Below, piece by piece: positions 8,522 through 17,892 of a stretch of DNA of 64,000 nt (within the stretch, counting starts at the first letter, position 1; each line of letters opens with the position of its first letter). This stretch comes from Pirellula sp. GTDB lineage: Bacteria; Planctomycetota; Planctomycetia; Pirellulales; Pirellulaceae. Made by a program: the position numbers and the translations under genes. The stretch covers positions 1 through 64,000 of the forward strand of contig JAJTID010000015.1 of the NCBI GenBank assembly GCA_021300155.1, read 5' to 3'. Under the pieces are notes generated by a model. That model was not told where the DNA came from. It saw only the letters and a list, made by a program, of their open reading frames with translations, and did no database searches.

Positions 8522-10210
8522 ATGACCTACCTGGAGAACTTGCCAACGTGCAGACTTATGTTTCTTCTGATCGTTGCATATTTCAGTGGATTGCCGCATA
8601 CGTGCTATGGGCAAGTCGAGCGTATCGCGTCCAAGCTGTCCGAAGATCAGTTGCATGGGCATATTCGGTTTCTTGCGGACGATCTTTTGGAGGGGCGAGG
8701 CCCATCTTCGAACGGGGACAAAATTGCGCAGCTTTACCTAGAGACTCAATTTCGAACGATGGGGCTGAAACCGATCGCATCGCTCGGTGGGTATCGGCAA
8801 TCGTTTCCGATGCTTGGGATGCAATCCAAATCCGCAACTCAATGGGAGTTCTGTAAGGGGACCATTACTGTCGCCGACTTCAGCTATTTCAAAGACTATA
8901 TTGCCGTTGCAGGTCGGCCTGAGAAAGAGATACGACTTCGCGACGCTGAGGTTGTGTTCGTCGGGTATGGCATTCAAGCTCCAGAATATCAATGGGATGA
9001 CTACAAAGGTGTCGACCTACGAGGCAAGATTCTTTTGATGCTCAACAACGATCCAGAGTCTGATCCAGAGCTCTTTGGCGGTGCACGACGTTTGTACTAT
9101 GGTCGTTGGGACTACAAGTACGAGATCGCAGCCAAGCAGGGAGCCGCGGGGGCGATCATTATCCATACGGATCACTCGGCAGGTTACCCATTCACCGTCA
9201 TACAAACATCATGGACGGGCGAAGAGTTTGAATTGAGTGACAGTCAAACTCCCCGTATGGATATGCGAGCGTGGATGACCGAGCCTGCCACAAAAACGCT
9301 TGCCAAGGCTGCTGGATTCGAACTCGATGCGATGGTCGCTTCGGCACAAAAGAAAGACTTTCGCCCTGTGCCGCTCGGAGTGACATTATCTACCGATATC
9401 GAATGCGAAGTTCGACAAAGCCAGTCTGCAAACATTCTCGGAATGATACCAGGAAGTGATCCCAAGATCGCGGATGAACATGTCGTCTTCATGGCTCACC
9501 ATGATCATATTGGCGTCGCTGCGAGTCGCGACGAAAAGGGAGATACGATCTACAACGGCGCGATTGACAACGCGTCGGGGACGGCAGCGTTGTTGGCGAT
9601 GGCAGAAGCGATCTCGAACAGCGGAATTCAGAGTAGGCGTTCTCTTTTGTTCGTAGCTGTTGGTGCGGAAGAGCAAGGGCTTTTGGGCTCCAAGTACTTC
9701 GCGGAGCATCCGCCGGTACCCAATGGCAAGCAATGCGCGGTCGTGAATATTGACGGGATTGGATTTTTGGGACCAACGAGGGATGTGCATGTGATCGGTT
9801 ACGGCAAGAGTTCGCTCGATAAGCTTGTGGCTGCCGCAGCGAAGAAGCAATCGAGAGTCGTTGTTCCCGACCGCGAGCCCAGCAAAGGATACTACTATCG
9901 CTCCGATCAATTCTCCCTTGCTAAAGTGGGTGTGCCTGGAGTTTATCTGCATGCGGGCTACGAAGTCATTGGCAAGCCCGAAGGTTGGGGAAAGGCTCAA
10001 CTCGACGAATGGACAGCCAAGGACTATCACCAGCGCTCGGACGAGTATAACCCAAACTGGGACTTGTCAGGTGCCGTGCAAGATATACGACTGCTGTTAG
10101 AGGTCGGATGGGAAGCGGCTAACCAAGACGAGATGCAAACATGGGCAAAGGGGGATGAATTTGAAGCGGCGCGCAAAGCGGCGTTGGAAGCAGTGAGTCG
10201 AACCAAGTAA
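8522..10210 (+). CDS. M28-family metallopeptidase with PA domain, secreted
   Basis: 562 residues; an internal ATG at 8558 would place the hydrophobic signal segment (MFLLIVAYFSGLPHTCYG) at the very N-terminus. Residues of about 140-290 form a protease-associated insert. The catalytic domain shows the co-catalytic zinc ligands MAHHDHIGV (near residue 326), NGAIDNASGTAA (near 348) and AEEQGLLGS (near 383). M28 enzymes are di-zinc aminopeptidases or carboxypeptidases, and this one probably trims peptides outside the cytoplasm. The NUDIX gene starts 1 bp after its stop, indicating one operon. Confidence 0.9.
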   Translation: MTYLENLPTCRLMFLLIVAYFSGLPHTCYGQVERIASKLSEDQLHGHIRFLADDLLEGRGPSSNGDKIAQLYLETQFRTMGLKPIASLGGYRQSFPMLGMQSKSATQWEFCKGTITVADFSYFKDYIAVAGRPEKEIRLRDAEVVFVGYGIQAPEYQWDDYKGVDLRGKILLMLNNDPESDPELFGGARRLYYGRWDYKYEIAAKQGAAGAIIIHTDHSAGYPFTVIQTSWTGEEFELSDSQTPRMDMRAWMTEPATKTLAKAAGFELDAMVASAQKKDFRPVPLGVTLSTDIECEVRQSQSANILGMIPGSDPKIADEHVVFMAHHDHIGVAASRDEKGDTIYNGAIDNASGTAALLAMAEAISNSGIQSRRSLLFVAVGAEEQGLLGSKYFAEHPPVPNGKQCAVVNIDGIGFLGPTRDVHVIGYGKSSLDKLVAAAAKKQSRVVVPDREPSKGYYYRSDQFSLAKVGVPGVYLHAGYEVIGKPEGWGKAQLDEWTAKDYHQRSDEYNPNWDLSGAVQDIRLLLEVGWEAANQDEMQTWAKGDEFEAARKAALEAVSRTK

Positions 10211-10211
10211 C

Positions 10212-10748
10212 ATGTCGATTGAACTTTTCGAGGCCTACGCGTTTTGCCCCCGTTGCGGTGCAGCGAGACACTCTACACAGCCTCCGCGACCCTTTCGTTG
10301 CCACGCGTGTGGCTACACTGTTTTCTTTGGGCCGGTCGCAGCGGTAGGGGGCATTATCGTCAACGAAGCAGGCAAGGTTCTGTTATTGGTTCGTGCCAGG
10401 GAGCCAGGCAAGGGGCTATTGGGGATGCCAGGTGGCTTTGTCGATCCAGAAGAATCAGGCGAGGAAGCATTGCATCGTGAGGTGTTTGAGGAAGTAGGGA
10501 TAAAGATCACCAACACGAGTTATCTCATGACTGCACCGAACCGGTATCTTTACCAAGGTGTTCAAATCCCGGTAGTTGACCTATTCTTTGTCGCGGAAGT
10601 CGCCCAAGGACAGCAGATTGCACCTGAACATACCGAGGTGGCGGAATGGATGTGGACCGACCTTACCGACGAAGTCCTTGAAAACATGGCTTTCAAATCG
10701 AATCAGATCGCATTGGAGTTCTATCGACGGGGCCTAGAAAATGGTTGA
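10212..10748 (+). CDS. NUDIX hydrolase with N-terminal zinc ribbon
   Basis: 178 residues. Four cysteines (C12, C15, C30, C33) form a zinc-ribbon like that of NADH pyrophosphatase (NudC) relatives. A complete Nudix box spans residues 74-96, beginning GGFVDPEESGEEALHREV and ending EEVGI, with the expected REVFEE metal ligands. The enzyme should hydrolyse a nucleoside diphosphate linked to another moiety (NAD(H), ADP-ribose or similar). It starts 1 bp after the M28 peptidase stop, and its own stop overlaps the next small frame. Confidence 0.85.
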   Translation: MSIELFEAYAFCPRCGAARHSTQPPRPFRCHACGYTVFFGPVAAVGGIIVNEAGKVLLLVRAREPGKGLLGMPGGFVDPEESGEEALHREVFEEVGIKITNTSYLMTAPNRYLYQGVQIPVVDLFFVAEVAQGQQIAPEHTEVAEWMWTDLTDEVLENMAFKSNQIALEFYRRGLENG

Positions 10749-10968
10749 CGCGAAGTCCGACAATAAGCCACCTTTGATTCCTGTTGTTCGGAACATTGTC
10801 GAGGTTGCGCTAATCATCGCATGGTAGCTGGTCGTGCTACAGTTGATTGCGAACGGTCGGTTGTCCGAAGGATGGATGAATCTGATTATCGTCGTCGGTT
10901 GTCTCGTCAAAACCGCGTTCTTTGGTACGGAGAACCGCAAAGATTCGCTTGCAAACAATGGCAAGTAG
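10741..10968 (+). pseudogene. Small two-helix membrane protein gene interrupted by in-frame TAG
   Basis: The ATG at 10741 overlaps the NUDIX stop. The frame reads MVDAKSDNKPPLIPVVRNIV, then a hydrophobic segment ending at TAG (10825-10827). It then continues without another stop through LVVLQLIANGRLSEGW and a second hydrophobic segment (LIIVVGCLVKTAFF) to TAG at 10966. If the first TAG were a sense codon, the product would be a 75-residue protein with two membrane helices. Either a recent nonsense mutation or a sequencing error is likely. The family was not recognised. Confidence 0.5.
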
Positions 10969-11026
10969 TTTCTGCTGAATTTCGCGGGTATGGTTGGTAC
11001 AATCTAGCTTCGCTATTTAAGTAGGG

Positions 11027-11092
11027 ATGGCTCAATTCCTATTTGGATTATGGTGGCTACTTGTGATCGCTTTTTTCATCATCGATTTATGA
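11027..11092 (+). CDS. Possible 21-residue single-pass membrane peptide
   Basis: ATG at 11027 to TGA at 11090-11092 encodes MAQFLFGLWWLLVIAFFIID plus Leu, almost entirely hydrophobic. It may be a genuine small membrane peptide or a remnant. No homologue was recognised. Confidence 0.25.
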   Translation: MAQFLFGLWWLLVIAFFIIDL

Positions 11093-11105
11093 GGAGTGAC
11101 AGTTC

Positions 11106-11869
11106 CTATTGAACAGTTAGGCCGAAAACATCTCGGTACAGAATCCACAATGCCCCGAAACTGATCGGCATCACCAAAAAGATAGGGAGATAACACAGGA
11201 TCGAGGCAACCATGGAGACGATGGTTGTAAAAACGATAAAGAGCAAGACGCCAAATAGATTCTTGAACGAAGCTTTGAAGCTCATGAAACAGGCTTGACC
11301 ACCTCCCATTTTCCGGTCTGTAACCAGTTGATAAGCGAATACGAACGGGACATAGATAAACAGGGAGGCGAAGGAAATCATAAAAACCATGCCGAGAACA
11401 AATCCGACTATAGCTGCTGGATTCACTTGAGGTGGTCCATTCCCTGGTCCTGTGCCGACAATGGCAAACATTCCGATGGCGCCAACAATGTAGAAAGGAA
11501 TAATGACAACCAAGGAAACAACGATGAGAATCAACGTAACAAGATGAGAATCAACGTAACAATGAGTGAGTTCACGAATTCGTCGAACCCTTGGAATAGT
11601 TTTCCGAATTCGACGCGGCGTCCCTCTTCTCTTTCCTTATAGCAGAGATAAAGGCCGACAAGCATCGGTCCCATCAAGATTCCGAAGGGAACTATTGAAG
11701 CGATCAGAATGGCGAGAAATGCCATTGCGACAAAGAGCCAGTATTGGTCGCCCATCAAGGCCAGGGATCGCTTATACAGATCGATTGGGTTGATAGAAAT
11801 CTGGCGTGGAGTGTTCGGATCTGTACCGATACGACTCTGGGTGGATTCATATGGGTTGAACTGGCTCAT
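11106..11869 (-). pseudogene. Multi-pass membrane protein split by a 20-bp tandem duplication
   Basis: The N-terminal half (11531-11869; starts MSQFNPYESTQ, two membrane segments) runs into LILILLR and a stop. The C-terminal half (11106-11534) begins at the same place in another frame and holds about four more membrane segments. The break coincides with two adjacent identical 20-bp units (11523-11542 and 11543-11562). Removing one unit restores a single frame (SLIVTLILIVVSLVVIIPFY) and a protein of about 247 residues. It resembles uncharacterised bacterial membrane proteins, and no function was recognised. Whether the duplication is real, phase-variable or an assembly artefact cannot be seen here. 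Confidence 0.75.
11523..11562. repeat. 20-bp perfect tandem duplication
   Basis: The unit gatgagaatcaacgtaacaa occurs twice back to back inside the membrane-protein gene. Because 20 is not a multiple of 3, it shifts the reading frame. Confidence 0.95.
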
Positions 11870-11987
11870 GGTGATTTCTTTCTCTGTGAAGAATAGGCTC
11901 TACTGAAGTATCCGAGCACCGAGCAGTGAAGTTGCTTCAGAGTTTCGTCGAATCAGTATTGCGATACAATACCCCAGCGTCAGGATC

Positions 11988-13241
11988 TTGAGTAAGATTC
12001 CATATCCCTCGAAGAGGAATCCACCGTTGAGAAATGCAGTATTCGTCAGTATCGAAGGGCTCGGCACGAATCTGGTCGGAGCCTATGGCAATAGTGTTTG
12101 CCCGACACCGAGTATGGACAAATTGGCGTCGCAAAGTGTCGTACTGGATCAGTTGTGGTCCGATTCTACTTCTCCTTCCGAGGTTTTGCTCTCGTGGTGG
12201 ACGGGACAGCATCGACTTCAGCAGAATCAACCGATCACTGGTTATAGTCGTTGGAGAGAAGTGCTGTCAGGTTCGCTTCTAGTAACGGATTGCCCTGCGG
12301 TAGCCGAACAGGAAATGGATGTATTTGACCGTATCCTTTTAGTGGAAGAAGAATTGGACGATACGCAAAAGCAGTTCGAGCGATTGGTAGAAGCGGCGGT
12401 TGGCGAATGGACCGACCATGTAGCGGAGTATCCTGTCCTATGGATCCACTCGAAGGGGCTGTCGGGACGATGGGATGCACCGTACGAGTATCGCATAGTG
12501 ATGTGTGACGAAGGGGATCCTGAGCCTCCAGACGGAGTGGAGCCGATGGAGTTAGTCGTGACAGAATCGACCGACCCGGACGAAGTTTTTCAGATCGCAT
12601 GCGCCGCCGGCGGTCAGGTGATATCCATGGACCAAACGATTGGAGAACTAGCGGATTCGATTCGCGAAATGAATCTCGAAAGCGAGTGTCTCCTCGCGAT
12701 CACCGGAGTCAGTGGTTACCCACTGGGAGAACATGGTCGAGTGGGTGGGAGCGGAAGGCAATTGTATTCCGAAACCCTTCAAGTTCCATGTTTCATACGA
12801 TTTGGAGACTTGCTTCCATTGGGAGTTCGCATTCCTGAGATACTGCAACCGCATGAAGTCGGAACGTTGTTAGATTGGTGGTTCAATGAGGAGGAGAATC
12901 GAGAGTGTTATTCCAAATGTTTGGAGAAGATGCTCGACTTGCCAATTGATTCGGAAGTGAGAGTGGGTGCAGCCATTGCGATCGGCAGCAACGAGACGCA
13001 TGTGACAACACCTTCGTGGTCATGTCGCTTTTCCGTGTCTCCTGAAAACAAGAACCAGGCCCAGCTTTTTGCCAAACCCGACGATCGTTGGGAGCAGAAC
13101 GAAGTCTCCCAACGGGCGACGGTCATGGTAGACAAAATGACGGCGCTTCGCGATCTGCTGATCAAAACCTATCGCGAATCAAACGACACACCAAGTACAA
13201 TCAACTGGGTGGATGATTCGCTTATCCAACTGCATCGCTAA
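11988..13241 (+). CDS. Sulfatase-fold protein lacking catalytic motifs (pseudoenzyme candidate)
   Basis: 417 residues from a TTG; the true start is uncertain. The alkaline-phosphatase/sulfatase fold is recognisable: VFVSIEGLGTNLVGAYGN, CPTPSMDKLASQSVVLDQLW, TGVSGYPLGEHGRVG and YSETLQVPCFIRF align with the usual IDDLR..GxYG, TPNLDRLA, DHG..LGEHG and VPLIIR segments. However the metal-binding Asp pair is changed (SIEGL), the CxPSR formylglycine motif is TSPSE, and the late DHG is VSG. It is probably not a sulfatase and could be a binding or scaffold protein. It lies 18 bp upstream of the PVC dehydrogenase gene. Confidence 0.7.
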   Translation: MSKIPYPSKRNPPLRNAVFVSIEGLGTNLVGAYGNSVCPTPSMDKLASQSVVLDQLWSDSTSPSEVLLSWWTGQHRLQQNQPITGYSRWREVLSGSLLVTDCPAVAEQEMDVFDRILLVEEELDDTQKQFERLVEAAVGEWTDHVAEYPVLWIHSKGLSGRWDAPYEYRIVMCDEGDPEPPDGVEPMELVVTESTDPDEVFQIACAAGGQVISMDQTIGELADSIREMNLESECLLAITGVSGYPLGEHGRVGGSGRQLYSETLQVPCFIRFGDLLPLGVRIPEILQPHEVGTLLDWWFNEEENRECYSKCLEKMLDLPIDSEVRVGAAIAIGSNETHVTTPSWSCRFSVSPENKNQAQLFAKPDDRWEQNEVSQRATVMVDKMTALRDLLIKTYRESNDTPSTINWVDDSLIQLHR

Positions 13242-13259
13242 CCAGAGGAGTGAGATGGG

Positions 13260-16181
13260 ATGGCTGCTTCGATGACCTATTTGTGTCGATGGATGATAGC
13301 ATGCGTGAGTGTTGGTCCTGCATTCGCGATCGCGGACGATTTCCCTACAGTTTACAACTCGGAAAAGGACAAAAGCCTTCAGCCGATGGATCCTGCGGAG
13401 GCGGCAGCGAAAATGAAGTTGCCGAATGGTTTTCGAGCGTCGTTGTTTGCTGCCGAGCCGGATGTCCAGAATCCCATTGCGATGAATTGGGATGCGCGCG
13501 GTCGGCTTTGGGTTGCCGAAAATTATACCTACTCCGAACGAGCAAAACGATTTGACCTTTCTTTGCGCGATCGCGTTGTTGTTTTTGAAGACAAGGATAA
13601 TGACGGCAAGTCCGACACTCGCCATGTGTTTCATGATCAATTGCAAATGCTGACGAGCGTGGAGATTGGACGGGGCGGAGTCTGGCTCATGTGCCCACCG
13701 AACTTGTTGTTTGTTCCCGATGCGAATGAAGACGCTGTGCCTGACGGACCTGCCAAAGTCGTGCTCGATGGATTCTACGTGGCTCAGGACAACTATCACA
13801 ACTTTGCCAACGGCCTGAAGTGGGGGCCTGACGGTTGGCTTTATGGCCGATGCGGGCACTCGTGCCCAGGGAACGTTGGCGTTCCGAACACTCCGGCGCA
13901 GCAACGTGTTCCGATCGACGGTGGTATTTGGCGGTACCATCCGGAACGGGCGGTATTCGAAGTTCTATGCCACGGGACCACCAACCCGTGGGGGCACGAT
14001 TGGGATCCCAACGGTGAGCTTTTCTTTGTGAATACGGTCATTGGGCATTTGTGGCACATGATGCCTGGGGCTCATTTGAAGGAATCGTTCGGCGAGAGCA
14101 TGAATCCCAGCGTTTACGAACGGTTGGATATGATCGCCGATCATTATCACTTCGATACCAAAGGAGGTTGGTCCGACGGTCGCGATGGAAAGGCGAACGA
14201 ATTCGGAGGCGGACATGCTCACATCGGAGCAACGATCTGTTCGGCAAAGCATTGGCCGAACGAATACCAAGGGCGACTGTTTACCTTGAACATGCATGGA
14301 TTGCGAGCTAACGTCGAACGATTGGAACGATTCGGGGCTGGCTTTGCAGGACGGCATGAACCCGACTTCTTGATTGCCCAAGACCCCTTTTTTCGAGGCA
14401 TGGACCTTAACTTTGGGCCGGATGGCAACATGTTTGTCATCGATTGGAGCGATACGGGGGAGTGCCACGAGCAAACAGGTGTTCATCGCACGAGTGGGCG
14501 TATTTTCAAGATCTCTTACGGTGAAGCTCAAGAACCACATCCTATCGCCAAGCCCGCTTGTATCGCCGGGAATGGTGAACTGCAAACGATGTGGAAAGAA
14601 TTCCGAACAGGCACGGTTTCGCACGATGCGCTGAAGAAAAAACTGCTGCATGATGAAGAGAGTGTTCGGGCGTGGGCCATACGACTGCTCACGGATACGT
14701 GGCCACTTGATACGATTGTCGGTCCATTGCCGCATGCTACGTACCCACAAGAAGAGGATGCACTGCGAGAGTTTGACCGATTAGCTCGCAACGATCCATC
14801 GTCGTTGGTGCACCTCGTTCTCGCCAGTACGCTACAACGGATGCCCGTGGAATCACGCTCGCAATTAGCGATTTCGTTAGTAAAGCACTTTCGCTACGCG
14901 AATGATCGAGACCTGCCCATGCTGGTTTGGTTCGGACTGATCCCTGTCGCGGACAAGAACCCGAGTGATTTGATCGAGGTGGCGAAAGCTAGCGAGTGGC
15001 CATCCCTCGTGTGTTGGATCGCACGTCGCATCGGGTCCGATTGCGAGAAGCGGCCCAAGGACTTGGAGTCGTTGCTAAACTCAACTGCAACTCGCCCTGA
15101 TGCGATTCGTGAGCAAGTGCTCAGGGGAATGTTGGAGGCGTTTCGTGGAAGACAAAAAGTTGCTCAGCCTTCGAATTGGGATGCCTATGTAAAAGGCGCG
15201 ACGTCTACATTGTTTCCGGAATTGGTGCGCGAGCTAGGGACTGTTTTCGGAAATGGTCGCGCGATGGATGAGATCAGAAATATTGTGAAGGACAGTAAAG
15301 CCGATATGAAGATTCGGCAGCGTGCACTCACAACTCTTATTGAAGCTAGACCAGATGACCTTCGCGCGCTTTGCGAATCGCTCCTGGATGTGCGTGTCTT
15401 GAACGGAACTGCGTTGCAAGGGTTGAGCTTGTCGGACGATCCATCCGTCGCTCAAAAGATTGCTCGCAAATACAAACGGTTTCAACCCGAAGACAGGCCT
15501 CGAGTTATTGAAGTCTTGGTGTCACGAATTGCCTTTGCCAATGCGATGTTGGATGTTCTCGATTCCAAAGATAATCCGATTGCGTTAACCGATGTTACTC
15601 CCTTTCATATTCGCCAACTTCGATCGTTGGAGGACGCTGTGCTCAACGTGCGTATTGCCAAATCATGGGGCGAGCTTCGCGATTCTCCTGCAGAAAAACA
15701 GGCCGCGATTGCTACAGCGAAACAAACACTATCACCTGAGGTTTTGGCCAAGGCGGATCTTGAAGCGGGTAGAGCGTTGTTTGAAAAGACATGTTCTCAA
15801 TGTCACTCGCTGTATGGCTCGGGGGCGAAGATCGGTCCAGACTTGACCGGCTCGCAACGCTCGAACTTAGACTATTTGCTAGAGAACATTCTTGATCCGA
15901 GTGCGGTCGTCGGCAAAGACTATCGGATGACGTTGGTGCAAACGAATGATGGCAGGACGTTGAGTGGGTTGGTCGTCGCGAACGATGGCAAGATCCTGGT
16001 TCTGCAAACGCAAACGACGAAGGAAACGATCGCGATGTCTGAGATTGACCAGACAAAAGAAACGACTCTTTCTTCCATGCCAGACGGGCTTTTGAATGGG
16101 TTGAGCAAGGAACAAGTGCGAGATTTGATTGGCTATTTGATGCACCCCAACCAAGTTGCGATGAAGACAAAAGGCCAATGA
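13260..16181 (+). CDS. PVC-type membrane-bound dehydrogenase / cytochrome c fusion
   Basis: 973 residues with an N-terminal signal segment ending about AFAIADDFP. Residues of roughly 45-430 form the soluble glucose-dehydrogenase-like propeller of the planctomycete membrane-bound dehydrogenase family (MKLPNGFRASLFAAEPDVQNP, HNFANGLKWGPDGWLYGRCG, FRGMDLNFGPDGNMFVIDWSD). A HEAT-like helical stretch follows to about 800. A cytochrome c domain has heme motif CSQCH at 845-849 with the usual GPDLTGSQRSNLDYLLENIL, and ends SSMPDGLLNGLSKEQ. It probably oxidises sugars or similar compounds in the periplasm and passes electrons to the heme. GAGGAG precedes the ATG. Confidence 0.9.
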   Translation: MAASMTYLCRWMIACVSVGPAFAIADDFPTVYNSEKDKSLQPMDPAEAAAKMKLPNGFRASLFAAEPDVQNPIAMNWDARGRLWVAENYTYSERAKRFDLSLRDRVVVFEDKDNDGKSDTRHVFHDQLQMLTSVEIGRGGVWLMCPPNLLFVPDANEDAVPDGPAKVVLDGFYVAQDNYHNFANGLKWGPDGWLYGRCGHSCPGNVGVPNTPAQQRVPIDGGIWRYHPERAVFEVLCHGTTNPWGHDWDPNGELFFVNTVIGHLWHMMPGAHLKESFGESMNPSVYERLDMIADHYHFDTKGGWSDGRDGKANEFGGGHAHIGATICSAKHWPNEYQGRLFTLNMHGLRANVERLERFGAGFAGRHEPDFLIAQDPFFRGMDLNFGPDGNMFVIDWSDTGECHEQTGVHRTSGRIFKISYGEAQEPHPIAKPACIAGNGELQTMWKEFRTGTVSHDALKKKLLHDEESVRAWAIRLLTDTWPLDTIVGPLPHATYPQEEDALREFDRLARNDPSSLVHLVLASTLQRMPVESRSQLAISLVKHFRYANDRDLPMLVWFGLIPVADKNPSDLIEVAKASEWPSLVCWIARRIGSDCEKRPKDLESLLNSTATRPDAIREQVLRGMLEAFRGRQKVAQPSNWDAYVKGATSTLFPELVRELGTVFGNGRAMDEIRNIVKDSKADMKIRQRALTTLIEARPDDLRALCESLLDVRVLNGTALQGLSLSDDPSVAQKIARKYKRFQPEDRPRVIEVLVSRIAFANAMLDVLDSKDNPIALTDVTPFHIRQLRSLEDAVLNVRIAKSWGELRDSPAEKQAAIATAKQTLSPEVLAKADLEAGRALFEKTCSQCHSLYGSGAKIGPDLTGSQRSNLDYLLENILDPSAVVGKDYRMTLVQTNDGRTLSGLVVANDGKILVLQTQTTKETIAMSEIDQTKETTLSSMPDGLLNGLSKEQVRDLIGYLMHPNQVAMKTKGQ

Positions 16182-16214
16182 AATCAAACGATCCAATCCC
16201 GCAATGCTTGGCGG

Positions 16215-17108
16215 CTACCGTGATGAGGCAATTTGCTGCCATTGCTGAAGAGACCATTGCAGCCCTAATGGTGAAAAGGGCTTGGGGAGCAAAACATCGA
16301 CGCCTATTTCTCTAAGCTGTTTCCAATGATCCCAACGGGGAAAGCTGTCGACAGCCACTCGCATCGCCTCAGGGAATCGAGTCTTCAAATCACTCCACTC
16401 CTCGATCCATCGATCGATCCTGGCGGTAGAGGAACTCACCGATGCACGCGGTCGTTCTTCGAGGTCCATGATGATAACGTCTGGCGAGATGCGAGCGCCT
16501 CTGCCATTCCATGGAAGATCTAGTGACAATATGCCCAGCCCAGAAAGCAAGGCACTCCAAAGCTCAGAGTCTGTTGCGATGTCTGTTCGAACCAAAGCAG
16601 ATGTATTGAGCGAAGTAGGTGCAATGGATCGAGATGCCGATTCGAGAATGCGATCCACGCGACGATCAGAAAGATGCACGGAAGTAGGCGACAACGTACT
16701 GACCCAGGGAAGCAATTGATCGAACAGCTCGTACCAATAAAACGAAACAATTCCCTCGTGAAGCGGAAAGGTACGACGATGACCTGCCCAGTCGTCTCCA
16801 AGAATCACCAACCAAGGCGAACGCGGACTCGGGCCAACATCCTTGTCCAAAGCACGCTTTGCTTTCGATTTGGCGTTGGCGGACGTTGTGTTTGGAGAGG
16901 ACGAGAAAAGCTGTAGCTGATCGACCAGCGAGAGTCGGGAGTCTTGTCTTCCGTCTAGGGCTACTGCAAGAACACCTCGCTTCAACCGGTGCCAATCCAT
17001 CGCTTGTTCCGCGGGGACGTTTTCTACTCGGGGTAAATGTTCGCGAACCCATTCCCAGTAGTGGTCTTGAGGACCAACCCATCCGATGGTTGTCTGCAGA
17101 GGCAGCAT
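16215..17108 (-). CDS. Hypothetical protein with receiver-like C-terminus
   Basis: 297 residues, not assigned to a named family. The N-terminal two thirds show mixed alpha/beta patterns (WLVILGDDWAGHRRTFPLHE). The last 95 residues resemble a degenerate response-regulator receiver: a strand ending in a possible phosphoacceptor Asp (VIIMDLE), a Ser after a strand (MRVAVDS) and the C-terminal VLLPKPFSPLGL, matching the conserved Lys-Pro of receivers. It sits 61 bp downstream of the HTH-EIIA regulator on the same strand and converges on the PVC dehydrogenase gene. A regulatory role is inferred only. Confidence 0.5.
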   Translation of the reverse strand: MLPLQTTIGWVGPQDHYWEWVREHLPRVENVPAEQAMDWHRLKRGVLAVALDGRQDSRLSLVDQLQLFSSSPNTTSANAKSKAKRALDKDVGPSPRSPWLVILGDDWAGHRRTFPLHEGIVSFYWYELFDQLLPWVSTLSPTSVHLSDRRVDRILESASRSIAPTSLNTSALVRTDIATDSELWSALLSGLGILSLDLPWNGRGARISPDVIIMDLEERPRASVSSSTARIDRWIEEWSDLKTRFPEAMRVAVDSFPRWDHWKQLREIGVDVLLPKPFSPLGLQWSLQQWQQIASSR

Positions 17109-17169
17109 GTAGAGACCTAACGAAGCAAACCTAACAAGGCAAATCAGTGAAGCAACTCAATGCAACCGA

Positions 17170-17892
17170 TCAACTGACCGATTGTACTAATTCTAGCTCG
17201 GCCGTTCGGATAATGTCCATCGCTTCCGAGGTGGATGTTGCAGAGCGAAGCATAGTCAAGAAAACATCATCTGTTACCAATCGAGCCAATCGAGCCAAGA
17301 TTCGCAAATGAACTCGGTCGTCGGTAGAGCAGATCAAAAAGAAAACGTCGGTGAGGTGTCCTGCACTATTGCCGAATGCGATCGGCTGTAACGAAATACC
17401 TAAAGCGACAAGTGGTTCCGACAAGATTGAAGATTGAGGACGGCGAGGGTGAAGCAGTGCGACACCATTCTCTAACGCTGTCGGATGCAGATCCTCGCGA
17501 GCTGCCACGGCTTCAGCCATCGCGGTTGGGTCCCACAACAGTCCGCTGTTGGCAGCCAACTGGCTCATTTCTCGAATAACCGAGTTTCTCGTTCGAACTT
17601 GGAGCGGGATTGCGACGGAGAGCGGGGACATAAAGTCCACCAACATCGCCCGGTCGTCCGACGAGAGATCAATGTTTCGTTGGAGAACTCGCTCCATTCG
17701 TTCAAGTTCCTCCGCGTCCACGACACCGATCTGATCTTCTAACCAGTGGTGTATTTCTGACTCGGAGAATCGCCATTCACCGTTCACTTTGCGGGACGGA
17801 ATCTTGCCACGTACCGCCATCTTGGTTACCTGCCCGACGGTAAGGTGCAAATAATCGGCTAGCTGCTCAATATCAAGATCTTTACTAGCCAT
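17170..17892 (-). CDS. HTH (excisionase-type) / PTS EIIA-like regulatory protein
   Basis: 240 residues. Residues 1-52 form an excisionase/MerR-like helix-turn-helix (LDIEQLADYLHLTVGQVTKM, KIPSRKVNGEWRFSESEIHHWL). Residues of about 95-240 resemble a PtsN/fructose-type EIIA domain. HPTALENGVALLHPRRP carries a His at the position of the phosphorylated active-site His, followed by the ILSEPLVALGISLQPIAFG and VFFLICSTDDRVHLRILARLARL segments of the family. The combination suggests a PTS-linked DNA-binding or sensing protein. It is probably co-transcribed with the receiver-like gene downstream. Confidence 0.75.
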   Translation of the reverse strand: MASKDLDIEQLADYLHLTVGQVTKMAVRGKIPSRKVNGEWRFSESEIHHWLEDQIGVVDAEELERMERVLQRNIDLSSDDRAMLVDFMSPLSVAIPLQVRTRNSVIREMSQLAANSGLLWDPTAMAEAVAAREDLHPTALENGVALLHPRRPQSSILSEPLVALGISLQPIAFGNSAGHLTDVFFLICSTDDRVHLRILARLARLVTDDVFLTMLRSATSTSEAMDIIRTAELELVQSVS

